Positions 16,622 to 24,286 of a DNA stretch of 64,000 nt are shown piece by piece. Made by a program: the position numbers and the translations under genes. The notes under the pieces are model-generated. The model saw only the letters and a program-made list of their open reading frames with translations, was not told the origin of the DNA and searched no databases. The number at the start of each line of letters is the position of its first letter. Position 1 is the first letter of the stretch. Location of the stretch: the NCBI GenBank assembly GCA_049293015.1, contig JBATSB010000010.1, positions 1 through 64,000 of the forward strand, read 5' to 3'. The DNA comes from UBA2330 sp049293015. GTDB taxonomy: Bacteria > Bacteroidota > Ignavibacteria > Tepidaquicellales > Tepidaquicellaceae.

Positions 16622-18394
16622 ATGAAAATTATATTTGTAAATATTTTTTTGTTTTGTATAATTCATTCCGGCATTTCCCAAACTCCTGTTTATAAAACCG
16701 GATTTCCGATTGTTATTGATTCTAACAGAAGTCCTTATCAAAAAGCAGGATTGCCTTTAATTACAGATTTCGAAAAAGACGGTCAAAAAGAAATAATCTT
16801 TTTTACAATAGATTATTTTGGAATAACAAATCCAAATTATCTGTATGTAACTAATAATGACGGATCTAATTATCCAAATTTTCCTAAAGGATATAATGAA
16901 CTTATATTAGATGTCAATTCAGGAGATGTTGACGGGGATGGATTTCTTGATATTGTTTTAAGATTTTCATTTTCATTTGATGTTATAGACAGATTTGGGA
17001 ATCACCTACCTGGTTTTCCTGTGAATTATAGTGATGGAGAATTTACTCCATTAAGACCAATAAATATTTATGATCTGGATAATGATGGAAAGCTTGAAAT
17101 TATAGTATCAAAAAAAGGAGAACTTTCAGTATTTAATTATAATGGAACATTAAGACAAGGCTGGCCAAGATACATACCGGGTTCTACAAAAACAAATGCA
17201 GCTATCGGCGATATTGATAATGACGGTATTGCAGAAATTATAGCTGCTACTGTAAGAAAAATTCCCACCGGCGGATCAGATTCATCAGCTTTAAGGATTT
17301 TCAGAGAAAACGGAGAAAATTTTTCTAATGAATGGCCGGTATATTCAGATTCACTTTATGAAAATTCGGGAGCCTCCCCGACTCTGATAATTAATAGAAA
17401 TTTTACGGATTCAACATATATTTTAATGTCAACTAAAAGAACAAATATTGGCGGTATCAGTAATAACCGTCTTACAAAATTTAATATTTATGGTCAGATT
17501 ATTGACAGAGGATATGCAAATGTCTTAAATGGATTAGGAACTATTGTAATTGGAGATTTGGACAGAGATGGGAAACCCGAATATTCAAATGGAGCACAAG
17601 GCGATCCATATCTATTATTATATTCAAATGAATTAGTTAAACTTTCAGGCTGGCCAAATGAAGGAGTTGGAGAACATTGGGCTACACCTTTAATTGGAAA
17701 ATTAACGCATTCCAATAATTTGAATGTTACAGATAACAACTGGTCAGCCTTTGCACCTAACGGATTTGGAAATGTCTTTGCTTATAATAAAGACGGTTCA
17801 CCTTTACCCTGGTCTCCATTAAGACCGGAGGGAATAGTAGAAGGTATTGCTTTATCAGATATTGATAATAATGGATCAGTTGAATTAATTGCAACTTCTT
17901 CTAAAGGATACGAAACCTATATAGATAAAAATGGATCAGTTGGTTTAACAACAACTTCTTCAAAAAGAATCGCAACCTATCTTCATATTTGGTCATTGGA
18001 TGGAATTCCTTTTTCACATGAAAATTTCCCATGGTCCATGTATGGTCACGACCGCTACAGAACTAATCAATACGGATTCATACCACCCGACGAACCCGTC
18101 GGCATTCTCCCAATAAGCAACAATGTACCGGATAAGTTTTCCCTCTATCAAAACTTTCCAAATCCATTTAATCCAACTACAAATATTAAATTTGATTTGA
18201 TAAATTCAGGTAATGTAAGTTTAAAAATTTACGATGCATTAGGAAGAGAAATTTCTACTCTTGTAAATGAAAGGCTAAATATCGGAACATATCAGATAGT
18301 ATTTGACGGAAATAATTTTACCAGCGGAATTTATTTTTATAGTATTGAGACAGAGAATTTCAGAGAGACGAAGAAGTTTATTTTGTTGAAGTGA
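16622..18394 (+). CDS. FG-GAP/VCBS-repeat surface protein with T9SS tail, cassette copy 2
   Basis: The 590-residue protein is homologous over its length to the one at 14099: signal peptide, repeated calcium-loop motifs (DFEKDGQKEI, DVDGDGFLDI, DLDNDGKLEI, DIDNDGIAEI, DLDRDGKPEY, DIDNNGSVEL) and a T9SS tail from SLYQNFPNPFNPTT ending KKFILLK. It is longer by 18 residues, partly because of an in-frame 60-base tandem duplication (17871-17990). The shared tail DNA is much more alike than the bodies, which suggests gene conversion or constraint. Probable surface binding protein of unknown ligand. Confidence 0.85.
   Translation: MKIIFVNIFLFCIIHSGISQTPVYKTGFPIVIDSNRSPYQKAGLPLITDFEKDGQKEIIFFTIDYFGITNPNYLYVTNNDGSNYPNFPKGYNELILDVNSGDVDGDGFLDIVLRFSFSFDVIDRFGNHLPGFPVNYSDGEFTPLRPINIYDLDNDGKLEIIVSKKGELSVFNYNGTLRQGWPRYIPGSTKTNAAIGDIDNDGIAEIIAATVRKIPTGGSDSSALRIFRENGENFSNEWPVYSDSLYENSGASPTLIINRNFTDSTYILMSTKRTNIGGISNNRLTKFNIYGQIIDRGYANVLNGLGTIVIGDLDRDGKPEYSNGAQGDPYLLLYSNELVKLSGWPNEGVGEHWATPLIGKLTHSNNLNVTDNNWSAFAPNGFGNVFAYNKDGSPLPWSPLRPEGIVEGIALSDIDNNGSVELIATSSKGYETYIDKNGSVGLTTTSSKRIATYLHIWSLDGIPFSHENFPWSMYGHDRYRTNQYGFIPPDEPVGILPISNNVPDKFSLYQNFPNPFNPTTNIKFDLINSGNVSLKIYDALGREISTLVNERLNIGTYQIVFDGNNFTSGIYFYSIETENFRETKKFILLK
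17871..17990 (+). repeat. In-frame 60-base tandem duplication inside a coding gene
   Basis: ATGGATCAGTTG recurs at 17871 and 17931. The two units encode NGSVELIATSSKGYETYIDK and NGSVGLTTTSSKRIATYLHI. The homologue at 14099 has one unit, so this copy gained 20 codons in its last FG-GAP loop region. Confidence 0.7.
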
Positions 18395-18506
18395 TTTAAT
18401 GAAGTTTGAATAGTTAGTAAAGTTTATTAAAGATTCATTAAGGTGATCAAGGAAATTACCACTGAAAATTTTTTGACCCTCATTAACAGATCAAATATTA
18501 GATTCT

Positions 18507-18541
18507 AAAAAAGCCGGACAATTACATTCTCCGGCTTTTTT
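18507..18541. terminator. Rho-independent terminator, AGCCGG family
   Basis: AAAAAAGCCGG (18507-18517) pairs with CCGGCTTTTTT (18531-18541) over 11 bp across a 13-base loop. It lies between convergent genes and has a T-run on both strands, so it can serve both. Confidence 0.8.
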
Positions 18542-18549
18542 AAGTCAAA

Positions 18550-19836
18550 TTATCTTCCCTTCATTCTGTGAGAAACATTGATCCTGTTTTTTTTCAGATT
18601 GGCAACGATCTTATCGACTTCAGGAATTGCATGATTAAAATATTTTTTCAAACCCCTGCAAAGATAGTTAAGTCCGGGCTCACCATCTGGCGTAAGTATG
18701 ATCCTGTTCTTTGGACATTCACCGTAGCAATCAGTAAGGAATTCACACTTCATGCAATACTCAGGAAGATAATCAGATTTGGCAGTTCCGAATTTTGTCT
18801 GTGATTCTGAAAAAACCATCTCAGCAAGATTATTTTCCATTACATTGCCAACCTTATATTCGGGATAAACATAATGGTCGCATGAATAAACACTTCCTTC
18901 ATTTTCAACGGCAAGACCCTTGCCGCAGAATCCGCTGTAGATGCAAACCTGAGATGGCATTCCGAGATGCTGAGCTACAAGAGTTTCTATATGGTTTACA
19001 AGAACTTTCCCAACATCGCGGTTAAGCCATTCATCAAATACCTTTGAAAGAAAATATCCATAGTCATCAGGATCAACGGACCAATCGGTAACAATTGAAT
19101 CAGGGTGATCCGGACGGGCTTCCGGAGATCCGTCTTTTGGAAGTTTTGAAACATCCCAGGTATGAGGAGCTGTTGTTTCAAAACCCTTATATTCTACGAT
19201 CGGAATAAACTGAATATAAGTCGAACCTATTTCACGTCTTAAGAATCTGTAAACATCAAGCGGACGTTTTGCATTTAAACGGTTGACACAAGTGAGTGTG
19301 TTGAATGGAACGCGGTACTTTTTCAATAGCTTGATCCCATTCATGACAAGATCAAAAGTCGGTTTTCCGTTTTTAGTAATGCGGTAAGCATTATGTATAT
19401 CGCGTGGACCATCTATGCTGATACCGACAAGCCAGTTGTTTTCTTTAAGAAACTTACACCAGTCATCATCCAATAATATTCCATTCGTCTGAAGGTCATT
19501 TGATATTTTCTGACCGGGTTTGGAATACTTTTTCTGAAGCTCAGTTATTTTCTTAAAATAGTTCAAGCCAAGCATGGTTGGTTCTCCACCCTGCCATGAA
19601 AATACAATTTCATCAGCCGTGACGCCTTCAATATATTGACTGATAAAATTTTCAAGTACCTCATCAGTCATTTTCCCTTTTCCGGGACCATCGGGAAGAT
19701 CTTCCTTGTCGAGATAGTAACAATATGTGCAGTCAATGTTGCAAGTCGAACCGCCGGGTTTTGCCATCACGTGAAATCTTCTTTGTGCCGGTTGTGTATG
19801 ACTTTCTGATTGATTATAGTTATTATCCAAATTCAT
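18550..19836 (-). CDS. Radical-SAM/SPASM maturase, anaerobic sulfatase-maturase-like (anSME)
   Basis: The 428-residue protein has the radical-SAM motif C32-x3-C36-x2-C39 (CNIDCTYCYY), SWQGGEPTMLGL, a NDLQTNG segment and GISIDGPRDIHNAYR. A C-terminal SPASM region has clustered Cys (CIYSGFCGKG, YSCDHYVYPEYKVGN, CMKCEFLTDCYGECPKNR), which bind auxiliary Fe-S clusters. This is the anSME pattern; such enzymes turn a Cys or Ser of sulfatases into formylglycine. No sulfatase is visible in the window, so it is either a remote-acting maturase or acts on another target. It is a lone gene on the minus strand. Confidence 0.85.
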   Translation of the reverse strand: MNLDNNYNQSESHTQPAQRRFHVMAKPGGSTCNIDCTYCYYLDKEDLPDGPGKGKMTDEVLENFISQYIEGVTADEIVFSWQGGEPTMLGLNYFKKITELQKKYSKPGQKISNDLQTNGILLDDDWCKFLKENNWLVGISIDGPRDIHNAYRITKNGKPTFDLVMNGIKLLKKYRVPFNTLTCVNRLNAKRPLDVYRFLRREIGSTYIQFIPIVEYKGFETTAPHTWDVSKLPKDGSPEARPDHPDSIVTDWSVDPDDYGYFLSKVFDEWLNRDVGKVLVNHIETLVAQHLGMPSQVCIYSGFCGKGLAVENEGSVYSCDHYVYPEYKVGNVMENNLAEMVFSESQTKFGTAKSDYLPEYCMKCEFLTDCYGECPKNRIILTPDGEPGLNYLCRGLKKYFNHAIPEVDKIVANLKKNRINVSHRMKGR

Positions 19837-19974
19837 TTTATAGTTTAATTTATATTTTAAAAAGATACTTCTGAATTTAGCAGGTCAGATTATCATATCT
19901 GACCCATATAGACTTATACAATTTCAATTCCATATATAAATGCTCAATTTTAGATTGGTTACTTAATTTGACCA

Positions 19975-20072
19975 TTTTGAGCAGTTGATGATGATGTAAA
20001 AGTTTGTGAATATAATAAGTGAATTTAAATCAAATGTAACTGCAAACTTTTTGGACATCAACTGCTCGAAAA
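19975..20072. repeat. Long hairpin element
   Basis: TTTTGAGCAGTTGATG on the left pairs with CATCAACTGCTCGAAAA on the right, and the inner AAAAGTTTG pairs with CAAACTTTTT, giving a stem of roughly 28 bp with a small bulge. It shares the inner AAAAGTTT/AAACTTTTTGG and the overall plan, but not the outer stem, with the element at 11334. Confidence 0.65.
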
Positions 20073-20080
20073 TTCATATG

Positions 20081-20115
20081 AAAAAAACCGGGTAATTATA
20101 TTGTCCGGCTTTTAT
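20081..20115 (+). terminator. Hairpin of the AGCCGG terminator family
   Basis: AAAAAAACCGG is matched by CCGGCTTTTAT with one mismatch and the same ATATTGTCCGGCT right half as the copies at 11266 and 23165. The nearest genes are on either side at some distance. The rest of 20116-20436 shows no gene. Confidence 0.5.
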
Positions 20116-20436
20116 TTGTGTAAAATTTCCGGATTTTTTCCAAACTCAAATTCCGATTTTTCGCTTAAGATAATTTAAGCTTTTTCAATCCGGTAAATGT
20201 AAGGTGTTTCAGTAAAATATGAGCTGAATATATATTGATTCTATGATTCAAATCATATGATATGAGTCATACATTACTTAGTTTTATTTGAAATTATAAA
20301 AATATTTTTGGGATTTATTAAGATGTTTTAAAGAAATTGTCCTGATTAAAAATTTCATGCAATAATTGTTTTTCACTTCAAAAGAACAAATCATTTAAAT
20401 CCCTAATCATCTAACTTTGAAAGCGAGGGAAATAAA

Positions 20437-23103
20437 TTGAAAAAATTATATTCTTTAATATTATTGATACTGTTTCTAAACACTGCTGCTTTTTCACAAA
20501 GTGAATGGTTTTTACAGTATGTCGGATCTCTGAAGTCAATAGATTTTATAAATATTAATACCGGTTGGGCTATTGGTTATCAGGGTATTGTTTTAAAAAC
20601 TACAAATTCAGGAAAAAACTGGATAATTCAACCAAAAATAAATTCAGGTATGAAATCAGTTCAATTCCTGGACATGAATACCGGTATGATAGTTGGAATC
20701 AATACTAATGATAGTTTAATCTTAAAAACAACAAACGGGGGTATTAACTGGATTCCTCAATCAATTGAAAATAATAAAAATATAAGCGCTATTCATTTTA
20801 CAGATTCTAATAATTGGTGGGCAACAATTGGAGATACAATTGTTAAAACTACTAATGGCGGAACCAACTGGATTAATATGCCATACGAAATGAATAACAG
20901 CAATTTCAAATCTGTTTTTTTTATAGATCAAAATACCGGTTGGATAGGGGGAGATAAATTCGATGATATAATACCCGAACCAATTATTCTCAAAACAACG
21001 AACGGAGGAACTAACTGGATTTATATTTATCCCTTCTATAGTGGTGTAGCAATAACTTATTTATATTTTACTGATATTAATACCGGATATGCTTTAGACT
21101 TCTATGGTTCGATTACTAAATCAACTAACGGTGGAATCGGATGGGATTTTGGTATTAATTCGGATTTATTGGATGGAGAAATCCAATTTATAAACAACAA
21201 TACGGGTTGGCTGACTAGTGAATATAGTTCATCAAACGGGAGCTCAATATTAAAAACAACAAACGGCGGAGCAAATTGGTCGTATTTAAATAACACTCCG
21301 GCAAGTAGATCTGCTTGTTTTGTTGATAGCTCATACGCCTGGATAGTAGACACTCAAGGCTATATTTACAGTACCTATAATAAAATGGATTCAAATGACG
21401 TAGGAGTGTTTAACATTATAAATCCTATTGAGAATTCTGTTCATTATGCAAAATGTACAAATAATGATTCCATTATTCCTAATGTTTCAATAAAGAATTT
21501 TGGGCAAAAAGCTCAGAACAATTTCTTTGATGTTCATTTTGAAATAAAATTTGGTAACAATATTGTTTATCACAGCATTAAACAAGCTACTATTGATGCT
21601 TGGGAAACCAAAACAATTAATTTCGATCCTTACATTTTAAATTTTGATTTGCAAGCATATAATAATGAAAAGTATAAAATTAATTCTTGGACAAGTTTGG
21701 TTACCGATACAAATCCTCTAAATGATACAGCAGAGTCAGCTTTTTCCGTTGTCAATCCTAATTACGCTTATTCAGATATAAGCGGATATTATTTCTTAAA
21801 CTCTTCAATAAACGCAAATTGCATTCCGGATCAGCCTGTATACAATTGGGAAGATACTACAGGCAGTACAAGTCTTATTGTTAACGGACAGGCAGTTGTT
21901 CCATTCGCATATTACAATAGTTATTACTTTAATGGATGCTTTAGATTGCCGGATGCTTTAACCGGAGGTGATAAATTTAAATTTTTTGGAACCTGCTATG
22001 ATACAATATTAATTTCAACCAGCGGGGTAATAGGTTTTGGCGGTATCTCATTAGTTGAAATGAGTTATCCATTTTCTTCGTCAATACCATCTGTTACTGC
22101 TCCTCACCCTGCAATTTTCCCATTTTGGTATTTTACTAATTTCCAGGATCCGGAAATAATAGGCAGGAATTTGAAATACAAAGTCACTGATGACAAATTT
22201 ATTGTTACCTATGACAGATTTCCATTATTTAATACACTTTATGATTCCAATGATTATGTTTCATATCAGGTAATTTTAGAAACAGGAATTGACGGCGGCA
22301 CTGAAAACGGAAATATTACTGTTCAGTTTGATAATTCAAAAAGCGGTTCGTTATTCCTGAACAATTATTACAATGGAAATTTACATGAAATGACAATCGG
22401 CATACAAAACTCAACAGGAACAAAGGGTCTTCTTTACAGACGTTCTGAAGCAAATCACGTTGTTACAGTTCCCGGACCGCTGTTCGGTTCTCCCCTTGCA
22501 ATAAGATTCGGACAAATTAATGAACTTCTGCCTGTCGAACTTGAATCTTTTATATCTACTGTATCTGAGAATAATGTAATACTTAACTGGCGTGTAACTT
22601 CGGAAATTAATAATTCCGGATTTGATCTCGAACGGTCAAATGTTAAAGATCAGACGTCAGACTCATGGATAAAAATCGGCAACGTTGCAGGAAATGGTAA
22701 CTCAAACAGTCCTGTAAGTTATACCTTTGAAGATAAGAATCTTACTTCCGGAAAATATAAATACCGGCTCAAGCAGATAGATTTTAACGGAAGCTTTGAA
22801 TACTATGATTTGCAGAATGAAGTTATAATAGGTATCCCGGGTAAATATAATCTTTCACAAAACTATCCGAATCCGTTTAATCCTTTAACTAAAATAAAAT
22901 TTGAGATCCCGGTAGATTCTAAGGTAGTATTAAAAATTTATGACAATACCGGCAGGGAGATGAAAACTCTTGTGAATGAATTTAAAACTGCCGGATATTA
23001 CTCTTTTGATTTTAACGGGACCAATCTCGCCAGCGGAGTTTATTTTTATAAATTACATACTGACGGATTCTCTGATACTAAGAGAATGATCTTACTTAAA
23101 TAA
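20437..23103 (+). CDS. Ycf48/BNR-repeat secreted protein with T9SS tail
   Basis: The 888-residue protein starts at TTG behind GAGGGA and has a signal peptide (KKLYSLILLILFLNTAAFS). Residues about 25-310 contain six or so repeats of the type T-x-x-G-W-A followed by L-K-T-T-N-G-G-x-N-W, as in Ycf48-like/BNR beta-propellers. The middle region (about 330-690) looks beta-rich and unassigned. LLPVELESF at about 695 introduces the Ig-like linker, and the T9SS sorting domain runs from SQNYPNPFNPLT to KRMILLK. Surface-exposed or released protein of unknown ligand; single gene with its own terminator. Confidence 0.83.
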   Translation: MKKLYSLILLILFLNTAAFSQSEWFLQYVGSLKSIDFININTGWAIGYQGIVLKTTNSGKNWIIQPKINSGMKSVQFLDMNTGMIVGINTNDSLILKTTNGGINWIPQSIENNKNISAIHFTDSNNWWATIGDTIVKTTNGGTNWINMPYEMNNSNFKSVFFIDQNTGWIGGDKFDDIIPEPIILKTTNGGTNWIYIYPFYSGVAITYLYFTDINTGYALDFYGSITKSTNGGIGWDFGINSDLLDGEIQFINNNTGWLTSEYSSSNGSSILKTTNGGANWSYLNNTPASRSACFVDSSYAWIVDTQGYIYSTYNKMDSNDVGVFNIINPIENSVHYAKCTNNDSIIPNVSIKNFGQKAQNNFFDVHFEIKFGNNIVYHSIKQATIDAWETKTINFDPYILNFDLQAYNNEKYKINSWTSLVTDTNPLNDTAESAFSVVNPNYAYSDISGYYFLNSSINANCIPDQPVYNWEDTTGSTSLIVNGQAVVPFAYYNSYYFNGCFRLPDALTGGDKFKFFGTCYDTILISTSGVIGFGGISLVEMSYPFSSSIPSVTAPHPAIFPFWYFTNFQDPEIIGRNLKYKVTDDKFIVTYDRFPLFNTLYDSNDYVSYQVILETGIDGGTENGNITVQFDNSKSGSLFLNNYYNGNLHEMTIGIQNSTGTKGLLYRRSEANHVVTVPGPLFGSPLAIRFGQINELLPVELESFISTVSENNVILNWRVTSEINNSGFDLERSNVKDQTSDSWIKIGNVAGNGNSNSPVSYTFEDKNLTSGKYKYRLKQIDFNGSFEYYDLQNEVIIGIPGKYNLSQNYPNPFNPLTKIKFEIPVDSKVVLKIYDNTGREMKTLVNEFKTAGYYSFDFNGTNLASGVYFYKLHTDGFSDTKRMILLK

Positions 23104-23164
23104 GGACATTTGTCCTATCAAAATTGTTATATATAGAAACTTAACAAATCCGGAGGGGAAAATG

Positions 23165-23199
23165 AAAAAGCCGGTCAATAATATTGTCCGGCTTTTTTT
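23165..23199 (+). terminator. Rho-independent terminator, AGCCGG family
   Basis: AAAAAGCCGG pairs with CCGGCTTTTT around a loop with the near-palindrome CAATAATATTG. It is 61 bases after the Ycf48-like gene. Apart from one base in the stem it equals the copy at 11266. Confidence 0.8.
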
Positions 23200-23503
23200 A
23201 TGTCAAATTCCCGGAAATATATTTTCGTACTAATATCAAAATATCAATTTCTATCCGGATTTAAAGTATCAGTACTTCAATGAGAATGATAACTATTATT
23301 CAGCTAATAAATGTTTTCTTTTTGAAATTTTCGGAATTTCCTATTTAATAAAATTTATTAAAATAAATATTTTGAAATTCCCTTTCCTTTTACACCATTA
23401 CATTCTCTAATTATTTACCATTGCGACAAATGAAAAAGTATAATTTCTATTAAGTTTTATCTGAAAAAGAATTAAGTTATTTTTACAACGAATAATAATT
23501 TTT
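23200..23503. other. Gene-free stretch
   Basis: AT-rich DNA with no convincing gene, RNA or repeat. It should contain the promoter of the small VCBS protein gene at 23504. Confidence 0.35.
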
Positions 23504-24007
23504 ATGAAATCTGTTTTACTTTTAATTTTTTTGATCCTTATTAATACCAATATCTCACAGGCAGATGATGAAACGCCCGTGCAAAAATTCTCAAAAAACA
23601 GGATCAAACAACTTTCTGATGTTTATATTAATAACAATTTAAATATCCGAAATCCTGTAGTAGTAGACATTGATGAAGACGGTGATTTCGATATATTGAA
23701 ATTTAATGATGAAGGAAAAGTAGAGTTTTACAATAATACCGGTAGTTTAGAAAAACCCGAGTTTGTTCTTCAAGATAAAAATTTTGATAATTATGAAATG
23801 AATACATTGTTCCCTGTTGGTATTCCTTTTCCGGTATTTCTTGCTGACAGAGATGGAGATATGGACAAAGATATTTTTGGAGTTGTAGAACGAAATAATC
23901 AAAACAAGATTGTATATGCTGAAAATGCTTTTGATCTTGATCATTATACATTAGTTACTATCATACTTGTATTATTAATTATTATTTTAGTACTGGCAAT
24001 AGTTTAG
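23504..24007 (+). CDS. Small VCBS-like protein with C-terminal membrane anchor
   Basis: This 167-residue protein has a signal peptide (KSVLLLIFLILINTNISQA), two calcium-loop type motifs (DIDEDGDFDIL near 51 and DRDGDMDKDIFG near 113) as in FG-GAP/VCBS repeats, and a final strongly hydrophobic helix (TIILVLLIIILVLAIV) at the very C-terminus. There is no T9SS tail and no charged stop-transfer tail. It may be held in the inner membrane facing the periplasm. It is too short to form a full propeller. Function unknown. Confidence 0.6.
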   Translation: MKSVLLLIFLILINTNISQADDETPVQKFSKNRIKQLSDVYINNNLNIRNPVVVDIDEDGDFDILKFNDEGKVEFYNNTGSLEKPEFVLQDKNFDNYEMNTLFPVGIPFPVFLADRDGDMDKDIFGVVERNNQNKIVYAENAFDLDHYTLVTIILVLLIIILVLAIV

Positions 24008-24013
24008 AATCTT

Positions 24014-24085
<72 letters not shown>

Positions 24086-24091
24086 CAGCCT

Positions 24092-24180
24092 TTCGCCACT
24101 AAGACTCAAAGGCTCAAAGGCTCAAAGTTTTTAAAAATAAAATTTGATTCCTTTTAACTTTCACGACTTAGAGGCAAAAT
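24092..24180. repeat. CTCAAAGGCTCAAAG-family repeat
   Basis: Directly behind the tRNA-Gly, GACTCAAAGGCTCAAAGG and CTCAAAG are followed by ACGACTTAGAGGCAAAA, the same arms as the element at 5899-5976, but with poorer pairing in the right arm. Confidence 0.5.
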
Positions 24181-24286
24181 TTATTATTTAATTTGAGGAA
24201 AGTCTGACTCACTAAATAGTTGTAACATTTTTAATATGGATAATCTTTAACAATATTAGTCTTTAATTTAAACCTGAAAATATTTT

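Noticed and set aside
23160..23230. Short frame starting ATGAAAAAGCCGG behind GGAGGGG
   Set aside because: The frame runs through the terminator hairpin, and the other three copies of the hairpin have no such start, so it is a chance reading.
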